Positions 57,421 through 64,000 of a stretch of DNA of 64,000 nucleotides are shown piece after piece. Below the pieces are notes generated by a model. That model had not been told where the DNA came from, searched no databases, and saw only the letters and a list, made by a program, of their open reading frames with translations. The stretch covers positions 124,001 through 188,000 of the forward strand of contig JAKZZE010000012.1 in NCBI GenBank assembly GCA_024220505.1. The letters run 5' to 3'. The first letter of the stretch is position 1; each line of letters starts with the position of its first letter. The translations under genes were made by a program, and so were the position numbers. Source of the DNA: Rhizopus arrhizus. Taxonomy: Eukaryota; Mucoromycota; Mucoromycetes; Mucorales; Rhizopodaceae.

Positions 57421-58406
57421 TATAATGATCCAAAGCTAGAGCGAGAGGCAGGACGGTGATGCTCATAGTCATCAAGGGCCATGTCTTCAGCCATATCATC
57501 GTAATGGCGGGTAGTCTTGGGTCTATCTTCCTTAGCAGACAGAACTTCAGATACTGTCTCATCAGAGACAAGGGCTTGCGCCAACAAGTAACGAGAGACA
57601 GAGACAGCAACAGGGTAGCGCAAGCGCTCTAAAGCCTTGCGAGAGCGGTCGTCATTAATCAGCGAGATAGCATGGCTACGCTCCTCGACAGAAACAGAAT
57701 CAAACTTGGGATCAGCCAGATTGGATTGGTCGAGTGGATCAAAAGTATCCAAGGTTGGGATCTTGGCCTTTTCGAGCAAGGACAGAAGAGCAGGCTTGTA
57801 CTGAAGATGTACGAGCAGACCGACAACAGAGTGAGCAGGATAGCAAACATCCAAGATGCGCCAGCTATCCACACCAAGACGAGAGAGACGACGACGAGCT
57901 TCAGTGTAGGTCATCCTACGAGAGCGAGGTATATAGACATACTCGAAGCCTTGTTCACCAGAAACGGGCTGGAAACCACGAGCAGCGGCAGCACGACGAC
58001 GAAGCTTGTTCTTGGTGGAACGAGAAACAACAGTAGCCCAAGAAGAGGCAGCAGTACCCAAGGTGGGCGAAGAAACGGTATCTTTAGCACCGTTAGGAGC
58101 GGCAGCAGAAGAAAGAGCGGCATTTGAATTGGGGGTGCTTGTAGGGGCCCCGGCAGTTTGTGCGGCCAGTTGGGCCCGCAAAGAAGCAATCTCATTGGCT
58201 TGAGATTGGTTAGTTTCGGCAAGGCGAGCATTCTCACCTCGTAAATTTTCAAGCTCTAGCTTAAGCTGTTCTAGAGCAGAGAGACGAGCAGTGACCGCTT
58301 CAAGTGCGTGACTGAGATTCTGGACAGTGACTTCCAGGCCCGGCGAATTGAGTCCGGCGGCGGCATTCAGGATCTTGGATCCTCTAGTATTTCTTGTTGA
58401 AGACAT
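57420..58406 (-). CDS. LINE ORF1 protein (copy A)
   Basis: Intact frame of 328 codons from ATG 58406 (MSSTRNTRGSKILNAAAG). Residues ~30-90 form a coiled coil with leucine heptads (LSALEQLKLELENLRGEN, ASLRAQLAAQ). A Pro/Ser/Thr/Ala-rich linker follows, then a basic stretch (STKNKLRRRAAAARGF). A folded-looking domain follows (FEYVYIPRSRRMTYTEARRRL, LGVDSWRILDVCYPAHS, LLVHLQYKPALLSLLEKA). Coiled coil plus basic RNA-binding-like domain is the general plan of L1-type ORF1 proteins, which coat the element RNA. No CCHC knuckle is seen. The stop TAA overlaps the ORF2 ATG as TAATG. Confidence 0.82.
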   Translation of the reverse strand: MSSTRNTRGSKILNAAAGLNSPGLEVTVQNLSHALEAVTARLSALEQLKLELENLRGENARLAETNQSQANEIASLRAQLAAQTAGAPTSTPNSNAALSSAAAPNGAKDTVSSPTLGTAASSWATVVSRSTKNKLRRRAAAARGFQPVSGEQGFEYVYIPRSRRMTYTEARRRLSRLGVDSWRILDVCYPAHSVVGLLVHLQYKPALLSLLEKAKIPTLDTFDPLDQSNLADPKFDSVSVEERSHAISLINDDRSRKALERLRYPVAVSVSRYLLAQALVSDETVSEVLSAKEDRPKTTRHYDDMAEDMALDDYEHHRPASRSSFGSL

Positions 58407-58625
58407 TTGGATGCAAACTTTCAACGACGATTAAGCAACAAGTAATGAAGATATCAGAATAAGAGTTGGACCAAATAAAAGTATAGATCAAAAGGAGTCG
58501 ATTGATGTAAAAATTGTTGATGGATGGATAGATTTGACAGAGATATCGGCTTGCAAAAAAAGAGTCAAGTTTACCTTTTGAACCAAAAGCGAAAGAAAAG
58601 TGGCTTCTTGGTTTAGACGAAGATT

Positions 58626-58631
58626 TTTATT
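58626..58631 (-). terminator. Polyadenylation signal of LINE copy B
   Basis: AATAAA on the minus strand, about 250 bases after the ORF2 stop, at the same place as in copy C (63650-63655). RNA of copy B would be expected to end shortly after it, close to where the next unit's 5' region starts. Confidence 0.5.
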
Positions 58632-58879
58632 AATATATATTAGGAGTATATTGACAAGCGATAAATATCATGATAGTCATACTCAAGTACAAAAAGAAAA
58701 GACAAGAAACAAAAAACACTCGCAGAGCACACAAGAGCGAAAAAAAAGGAAAGAGAAAAGGCCAATGGAGGCGCTAACTACTGAGCAACTCGTCAACACC
58801 ATGGTCTCCTCCGCATCGTGCACTAAAATGGTTTGGCAGTGGGAGGTAGAAGCCAGAGGGTGGATCAGAGCGCTTGTCA

Positions 58880-61800
58880 TTAGGGAGTAGTAGCAGCAGA
58901 GGACTTGTCAATCCAGACTTGACCTGGCAGAGAAGACGAGTTGTACTCGATGTCAGGATGACAGATCTTGTCAAAGTGACAGAGGATCTGACAAAGAGCG
59001 GACCAAAATGGCGGACAACGAGCAGAAGCAGAGACAGGAAGCAAGTTCAAGACATAGTCTATGTGGTGACCCACATAACCAGTCGGCGGAACAGGTAGAC
59101 AGCACCAAAGAGCAAAAGGAACCAAGGTACAGACCATGAGGTGAGAACGAGAAGTATCGCCAAGACCACAGGAACAGGGAGCAGGCTTGCCTGGGATCCA
59201 ACCCATGCGCCATCTAACAAGACGAGACCGGTCAGCACGGGAGGCAGGCAAGTACAGGATGGGATCCACCCGGAGAACAGGACGACAAGCGCGAATCAGA
59301 ACCTGAGGGGTGGACTGTAAGAAGCTTTGAAATTGATCTTGACGATACCTTCGCAACCAAGAAGCAAGACGAGAAGACGAAAGAGGAGCATCCGAAGGGT
59401 AGTCGAGTACGATTTGCCGCTTACGGAGCTGTGTCAGCAATGACGACGGAACAGAAGAGGATAGCAGAGACAAGAGACAGTCATCAGGAAGGCCATTGAA
59501 TCGAAGGCAGAACTTCAGAACCAAGGTATCTGCTCGAAATGTCATTGACGGCAGATTGGTGATATGGCGGAGGACGACAGTCGAGGCAGTTCGGTGACCA
59601 CCGACAAGCATTCGAAGACACCGGTCTTGAGCGCGGTTAAGCTCTTCACCGTCCTTTCTTGTAAGTCGAGCAATAGCAAGGCCATACTCGAGCTTAGGAC
59701 GGATGAAGGCAGCAAAGAGACGAGAAGAGAGAAGCAGAGTAAAGCCTTGACGGTTAAGGCCCATAGAGTGAAGTTGAGCCATAGCCGCCAAGGTACTTGA
59801 AGAGCGATTCTTTATCATGGCAGAGACAGAGATACCTTTACCATCGAAAGGGACACCAAGATAAGTGAACTCCTCAACAGAGGGAAGATCTTCATCATAC
59901 AACGACATCTGAACAAAGCGACTTGAACCTGGAGAAGGTGCATTGAGGACGGCACACTTTGGTGGACTCCACTTGTAACCAAGAGTCAGAGAATGGATCT
60001 GCGCTAGGTCCAGCATATGCCGAACTTCGCTAGCAGACCCAACCAGTGCCACATCATCCGCATACAACAGACTGTTGATGGGTGTGGGCGACAGAGACGA
60101 GGAAGACAAAGCAGCAGTACCAACCAAAGGACCAAAGGGAAGACCATCGGAGACCAGAGCACCAGGACCAGGAGGACCAGAAGGAGACACCGATAACACC
60201 GAGGTGGTTGTTGCAGAAGCAGCAGAACGAAGCAAAGCTGGTAATGTGTTGACATAGATAGAGTACAGGTGAGGACTCAAGACAGAGCCCTGAAGGACAC
60301 CTGTACTCGGCACAAACGGATCAGAGACATTGTTCTGCAACAACACAGACACCGAGACATCATCAAACATGTTGGCCAACAAGGACACCAAGGACAGAGG
60401 AGCAGAAGAGGCGAGCATCGATTGCCATATGATACGACGATCGACTGTATCATAGGCTGACTTGATGTCCAAGAAAGCGACCACAGGATAATGATTGTGT
60501 CGGCGTCGGTAAGAGTGCATCAGATCATGAAGACAGAGAGCTTGATCCAATGCACTACGCTGGTGACGGAAACCACCTTGAACTACATCGAGCGGAGGAG
60601 AGACATCTTCAACAAAGGGAAAGAGACACATCTCAAAGAGCTTGCGGACGATGGAGGTCAAGGAGATTGGACGATAGTTCCCTGGCGAGGTAGGATCACC
60701 CTTTTTGTGAATGGGGACCACCTGTGCTTGACGCCAGAGAGAAGGGGTATATGACCACTGGTAGCAGATACTGAAAAGCAAAGAGAGCAGTGGGGCCAGA
60801 ACAGACTTGATGGGGAGGAGCATCTCCGTACGCAAGTGGTCAGGACCAGGAGCTTTACGCAGAGGGAGACGTCGCATCAGTGAACCCACACTGTCAGCAG
60901 AGAACGAGGGCATACCAGGGTCTTGACTATCGAGGTCAAAAGGCACCATACCAGAGACAGAGGGCAGAGGGTCAGGACGCCTTGACGGAAGACCGTCACC
61001 AGAGTAGACCGAGGCAAGGTGTTGACGCATCGCGTTCGCACCTGCAGCAGGGCCGTCAGGATGAGTAAACCCAACCTGTTGACGTCGTCGGTTCCGAATC
61101 ACCTTCACCTTCGACATCGCACGAGCAAGTTCGCCACGGGCCAGAGAGTCACAGAAAGCACGCCAAGAGAGACGCTTAGCAGACTTGAGAGCAGAGCGGA
61201 ACCGGGCTTGAGCAGCCTGATGTCGATCCCACCACAAGGCCTTGTCGATGCCAATAGCACGACGCCACTTGCGGTAGTGGTGTTCACGAACATCGGCGAG
61301 TTCTTGCAAGTGCGCATTCCAGAATGGCTTCCATTGGGAAGGTCGAGAAGAGCGAGAGCCAACCGACTTGTCGAGTGCACTATAGATCGCCTCATTCAAA
61401 GTGTCATTGAGAGCGTCTATAGGCGGAGCAGCAGAAGGAGGACTTGACTTCAGAGCTGTGAGCTGATCGACCAATGGAGAGACCAAGGACTGGAATGTGG
61501 CCACGTACAGACTACAGACATCGGGTTCCTTCAACCGAGAGAGGTTCCATAGCCGACGGGCAGAAGAAGAAGAAGAAGAGAGAACGGGCTGCGATGGATA
61601 ACCATCAGGGACTGCATAGTCAAAGGACAAGGACAACAGTTTGTGGTCAGAGCCAAGAGAGAGATCACTGTAGACTTGCATCCGAGGGGACCGAAGGACA
61701 GAGGTCATGTTGGTCAAGAAGTAGTCGATCATACTTTGCTTGACTTGACCACCACGAAAGGACAAGAATGTAGGCACCCCAGGAGCGAGAGTCGAGTTCA

Positions 61801-62443
61801 GAACAGAGAGACCATGTTCTTCACACCAGCGAAGCAGCACCGAACCTCGAGTATTGGCAACGGAATCACCCGTTAGTGCACCAAGACGCGCGTTCAGATC
61901 ACCACAGATGATCGTGTCGTCTGTCAAGGGCAACGAAACCAACACAGAAGAGACCTCGTCGTTGGACAAGGAAGGGGGCAAATACAGGCAGATGAGACGC
62001 AAGGAGCGACCCAACCGCAGACCCAGAGCATACTTGGTATGAACCGGGAACTGTACCACAGCCATCGGACACCGAGGAGACACCAGAGCAGAGACACCTT
62101 GAGAGCCACGATAGCTGTTGATCACAGGAGAGCCATACAGATTGAACTGGGTCCAAGAGGTACGGATCCTGTGAGGCGGAAGCAACCAGGTTTCAGTGAT
62201 GAAGACCAAAGAGAACGACTGGCAGTGACGGAGGAGATCCTCGGCTGTGGATTCTTGAAGCCCATTGGCATTCCACAAGCCGATTGTGAGCGGAATAGAA
62301 GATGATGAAGAGGATGATGATGGACCATGGGAGCCATGAGAACCAGAGGAAACCAAAGGAGAGGAAGGAGTTGACTGATCTGGGACCATACCAGATGTAG
62401 AGACCAAGGATGCATTATAATGACAAGTATTACTACTCATCAT
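58880..62443 (-). CDS. LINE ORF2: endonuclease and reverse transcriptase (copy B)
   Basis: Intact 1,187-residue polyprotein. An apurinic-type endonuclease comes first: LTIGLWNANGLQ, FITETWLLPP, IICGDLNARLG, SMIDYFLTN, LGSDHKLLSL (SDH catalytic His). A linker with basic helix follows (LADVREHHYRKWRRAIG). The reverse transcriptase then shows all blocks: RKAPGPDHLRTEMLLP, GNYRPISLTSIVRKLFE, GGFRHQRSALDQAL, VVAFLDIKSAYDTVDR, STGVLQGSVLSPHLYSIYVN, SLLYADDVALVGSA (catalytic YADD), YKWSPPKCAVL and FTYLGVPFDG. The C-terminal part carries RWRMGWIPGK and a Cys-His cluster (CSCGLGDTSRSHLMVC), a zinc-knuckle-like motif. No RNase H domain is evident. This order is the L1/Jockey-I plan, and it is the machinery for target-primed reverse transcription. 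A frame on the opposite strand is fortuitous. Confidence 0.95.
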   Translation of the reverse strand: MMSSNTCHYNASLVSTSGMVPDQSTPSSPLVSSGSHGSHGPSSSSSSSSIPLTIGLWNANGLQESTAEDLLRHCQSFSLVFITETWLLPPHRIRTSWTQFNLYGSPVINSYRGSQGVSALVSPRCPMAVVQFPVHTKYALGLRLGRSLRLICLYLPPSLSNDEVSSVLVSLPLTDDTIICGDLNARLGALTGDSVANTRGSVLLRWCEEHGLSVLNSTLAPGVPTFLSFRGGQVKQSMIDYFLTNMTSVLRSPRMQVYSDLSLGSDHKLLSLSFDYAVPDGYPSQPVLSSSSSSARRLWNLSRLKEPDVCSLYVATFQSLVSPLVDQLTALKSSPPSAAPPIDALNDTLNEAIYSALDKSVGSRSSRPSQWKPFWNAHLQELADVREHHYRKWRRAIGIDKALWWDRHQAAQARFRSALKSAKRLSWRAFCDSLARGELARAMSKVKVIRNRRRQQVGFTHPDGPAAGANAMRQHLASVYSGDGLPSRRPDPLPSVSGMVPFDLDSQDPGMPSFSADSVGSLMRRLPLRKAPGPDHLRTEMLLPIKSVLAPLLSLLFSICYQWSYTPSLWRQAQVVPIHKKGDPTSPGNYRPISLTSIVRKLFEMCLFPFVEDVSPPLDVVQGGFRHQRSALDQALCLHDLMHSYRRRHNHYPVVAFLDIKSAYDTVDRRIIWQSMLASSAPLSLVSLLANMFDDVSVSVLLQNNVSDPFVPSTGVLQGSVLSPHLYSIYVNTLPALLRSAASATTTSVLSVSPSGPPGPGALVSDGLPFGPLVGTAALSSSSLSPTPINSLLYADDVALVGSASEVRHMLDLAQIHSLTLGYKWSPPKCAVLNAPSPGSSRFVQMSLYDEDLPSVEEFTYLGVPFDGKGISVSAMIKNRSSSTLAAMAQLHSMGLNRQGFTLLLSSRLFAAFIRPKLEYGLAIARLTRKDGEELNRAQDRCLRMLVGGHRTASTVVLRHITNLPSMTFRADTLVLKFCLRFNGLPDDCLLSLLSSSVPSSLLTQLRKRQIVLDYPSDAPLSSSRLASWLRRYRQDQFQSFLQSTPQVLIRACRPVLRVDPILYLPASRADRSRLVRWRMGWIPGKPAPCSCGLGDTSRSHLMVCTLVPFALWCCLPVPPTGYVGHHIDYVLNLLPVSASARCPPFWSALCQILCHFDKICHPDIEYNSSSLPGQVWIDKSSAATTP

Positions 62444-63429
62444 TATAATGATCCAAAGCTAGAGCGAGAGGCAGGACGGTGATGCTCATAGTCATCAAGA
62501 GCCATGTCTTCAGCCATATCATCGTAATGGCGGGCAGTCTTGGGTCGATCTTCCTTAGCAGACAGAACTTCAGATACTGTCTCATCAGAGACAAGGGCTT
62601 GCGCCAACAAGTAACGAGAGACAGAGACAGCAACAGGATAGCGCAAGCGCTCTAAAGCCTTGCGAGAACGATCATCATTAATCAGTGAGATAGCATGGCT
62701 ACGCTCCTCGACAGAAACAGAGTCAAACTTGGGATCGGCCAGGTTGGCAGGGTCAAGTGGATCGAAAGTATCCAAGGTGGGGATCTTGGCCTTTTCGAGC
62801 AAGGACAGAAGAGCAGGCTTGTACTGCAGATGTACGAGCAGACCGACAACAGAGTGAGCAGGGTAGCACACATCCAAGATGCGCCAGCTATCCACACCAA
62901 GACGAGAGAGACGACGACGAGCTTCGGTGTAGGTCATCCTACGAGAGCGAGGTATATAAACATACTCGAAGCCTTGTTCACCAGACACAGGCTGGAAACC
63001 ACGAGCAGCAGCGGCACGACGACGGAGTTTGTTCTTTGCAGAACGAGAGACAACAGTAGCCCAAGACGAGGCAGCAGTACCCAAGGAGGGCGAAGGAACG
63101 GACTCTTTAGCACCGTTAGGAGCGGCAGCAGAAGAAACAGCGGTACTTGAATTAGGGGTGCTTGTAGGGACCCCGGTAGTTTGTGCGGCCAATTGGGCAC
63201 GCAGGGAAGCAATCTCATTGGCTTGAGATTGGGTTGTTTCGGCAAGGCGAGCATTCTCACCTCGCAAAGTTTCAAGCTCTAGCTTGAGCTGTTCAAGAGC
63301 AGAGAGACGAGCAGTGACAGCTTGAAGTGCGTGACTTAGACTCTGAACAGTGACTTCGTGGTCGGACGAATTGTGTCCGGCGGCGGCATTCAGGATTTTG
63401 GATCCTCTTGTATTTCTTGTTGTTGACAT
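62443..63429 (-). CDS. LINE ORF1 protein (copy B)
   Basis: Intact frame of 328 codons from ATG 63429 (MSTTRNTRGSKILNAAAGHN). It differs from copy A at scattered residues (for example QAVTARL against EAVTARL, LETLRGEN against LENLRGEN), while the domain after residue ~140 is almost identical. It has the same coiled coil, linker, basic stretch and folded domain. Different changes in A and B with both frames preserved suggest selection or recent shared ancestry. The frame ends ...SRSSFGSL and its TAA shares one base with the ORF2 ATG (TAATG at 62445-62441). Confidence 0.85.
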   Translation of the reverse strand: MSTTRNTRGSKILNAAAGHNSSDHEVTVQSLSHALQAVTARLSALEQLKLELETLRGENARLAETTQSQANEIASLRAQLAAQTTGVPTSTPNSSTAVSSAAAPNGAKESVPSPSLGTAASSWATVVSRSAKNKLRRRAAAARGFQPVSGEQGFEYVYIPRSRRMTYTEARRRLSRLGVDSWRILDVCYPAHSVVGLLVHLQYKPALLSLLEKAKIPTLDTFDPLDPANLADPKFDSVSVEERSHAISLINDDRSRKALERLRYPVAVSVSRYLLAQALVSDETVSEVLSAKEDRPKTARHYDDMAEDMALDDYEHHRPASRSSFGSL

Positions 63430-63628
63430 TTGGATGCAAACTTTCAGCAATGATTAAGCAACAAGTAGTGAAGATATCAGAATAAGAGTTGAACCAAATA
63501 AAAGTATAGATCAAAAGGCGTCGATTGATGTAAAAATTGTTGATGGATGGATAGATTTGACAGAGATATCGGCTTTCCAAAAAAGAGTCAAGTTTACCTT
63601 TTTAACCAAAAGCGAAAGAAAAGTCGGC

Positions 63629-64000
63629 TTCTTGGTTTAGACGAAGATTTTTATTAATATATATTAGGAGTATATTGACAAGCGATAAATATCATGATAG
63701 TCATACTCAAGTACAAAAAGAAAAGACAAGAAACAAAAAACACTCGCAGAGCACACAAGAGTGAAAAAAAGGAAGGAGCAAAGGCCAATGGAGGCGCTAA
63801 CTACTGAGCAACTCGTCAACACCATGGTCTCCTCCGCATCGTGCACTAAAATGGTTTGGCAGTGGGAGGTAGAAGCCAGAGGGTGGATCAGAGTGCTTGT
63901 CATTATGGAACAGCAGCAGCAGAGGACTTGTCAATCCAGACTTGACCTGGCAGAGAAGACGAGTTGTACTCGATGTCAGGATGACAGATCTTGTCAAAGT
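63629..64000 (-). mobile_element. LINE copy C, 3' end (runs off window)
   Basis: The 3' untranslated region and last codons of another unit, nearly identical to copy B, with AATAAA at 63650-63655. ORF2 ends at 63904 in ...SAAAVP rather than ...SAATTP. It directly continues into the 5' region of copy B, so units are joined head to tail with the same junction (GAAGATTTTTATTAATATA... and GTCAAGTTTACCTTTT) as between B and A. Confidence 0.88.
63904..64000 (-). CDS. LINE ORF2 C-terminal end (copy C, partial)
   Basis: The last 31 codons plus stop of an ORF2, matching copy B's end (DKICHPDIEYNSSSLPGQVW, then IDKSSAAAVP). The body lies beyond the window. Confidence 0.85.

Larger units (their letters stand above)
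56900..58604 (-). mobile_element. LINE copy A, 3' part missing
   Basis: Non-LTR retrotransposon copy on the minus strand with its 5' region (about 58604-58407), a complete ORF1 (58406-57420) and only the first ~180 codons of ORF2 (57420 to about 56900). It matches copy B closely but not exactly, with substitutions scattered through ORF1 and ORF2. At about 56954 it lacks one base present in copy B (TTGGCAAGG against TTGGACAAGG), which breaks ORF2. The match to copy B ends at about 56900. The usual LINE truncation removes the 5' end; here the 3' end is lost. Confidence 0.88.
58605..63628 (-). mobile_element. LINE copy B, complete
   Basis: Full unit of 5,024 bp: 5' region about 63628-63430, ORF1 63429-62443, ORF2 62443-58880, and a 3' region with an AATAAA at 58626-58631. 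Unit length is measured from landmarks shared with copy C: the ATGGAGGCGC sequence at 58764 and 63788, the ORF2 stop at 58880 and 63904, and AATAAA at 58626 and 63650, all 5,024 apart. No long poly(A) tail is seen at the unit junction. Base composition is much richer in GC than the surrounding genome. Both ORFs are open, so this copy could be active. Confidence 0.9.

Noticed and set aside
59000..63230. Many plus-strand frames of 60-150 codons opposite the LINE ORFs
   Set aside because: They lie exactly antisense to ORF1/ORF2, recur at the same offsets in copies A and B, and are Arg-rich by mirror of the GC-rich sense codons. No motif supports them.
1..64000. tRNA, rRNA, CRISPR or operon signals
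   Set aside because: I looked for B-box-like GGTTCGA patterns and clover-leaf arms by eye and found none convincing. Near matches fall inside coding exons (for example near 9785 and 50224) or lack an A box. Spaced direct repeats and prokaryotic features are absent.

Overview
The window looks like nuclear DNA from an early-diverging filamentous fungus of the Mucoromycota, probably a Mucorales species. Genes are split by many introns of about 48-60 nt with GTA(A/T)G-type donors. Spacers are AT-rich and full of homopolymers. The gene content is eukaryotic and fungal: eIF2-alpha, Pol III largest subunit, CCT6, ARP4, MPE1, a division-2 chitin synthase, a PHO85-type CDK, and an N-terminal P450 fragment.

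Layout. 1-292: start of a cytochrome P450 (minus). 293-3372: spacer. 3373-4521: eIF2-alpha (minus). 4522-7030: spacer with a decayed LINE reverse transcriptase. 7031-10577: a Tyr/Asn-rich ORF, an FHA/coiled-coil/tail-anchor protein of the Vps64/Far/SLMAP type, and an old yellow enzyme. 12296-13207: SAM methyltransferase. 13.2-17.4 kb: mostly spacer with one unrecognised small gene and a decayed Tc1 transposase. 17383-17952: C2H2 factor.

19.6-24.97 kb is compact: L-2-hydroxyglutarate dehydrogenase-like enzyme, CDK5/PHO85 kinase, ankyrin protein, GRIP golgin. 26.2-40.4 kb holds kinesin-4, a small coiled-coil protein, a second PHO85-type kinase, CCT6, ARP4, MPE1, NSE1 and a homeodomain factor. 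43.1-51.05 kb holds chitin synthase and RPC1. Neighbouring genes are often only tens of bases apart. They serve unrelated basic functions (translation, transcription, folding, chromatin, Golgi and microtubule traffic, cell wall), so this is not a biosynthetic cluster.

From 51.37 kb the window becomes repeat territory. A 1.66-kb Tc1/mariner-type transposon has ~118-bp inverted repeats and a TA target duplication, but a broken transposase. It is followed by a gene-free AT-rich block and a truncated transposase fragment. From ~56.9 kb to the window end there is a head-to-tail array of GC-rich two-ORF LINE elements with a 5,024-bp period. It comprises one complete copy, one copy cut off at its 3' side, and the start of a third. 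ORF1 and ORF2 overlap as TAATG. The array beside a gene-poor AT-rich block resembles the LINE-rich pericentromeres (Grem-LINE1) described in Mucor; this is a hypothesis, not something the sequence proves.
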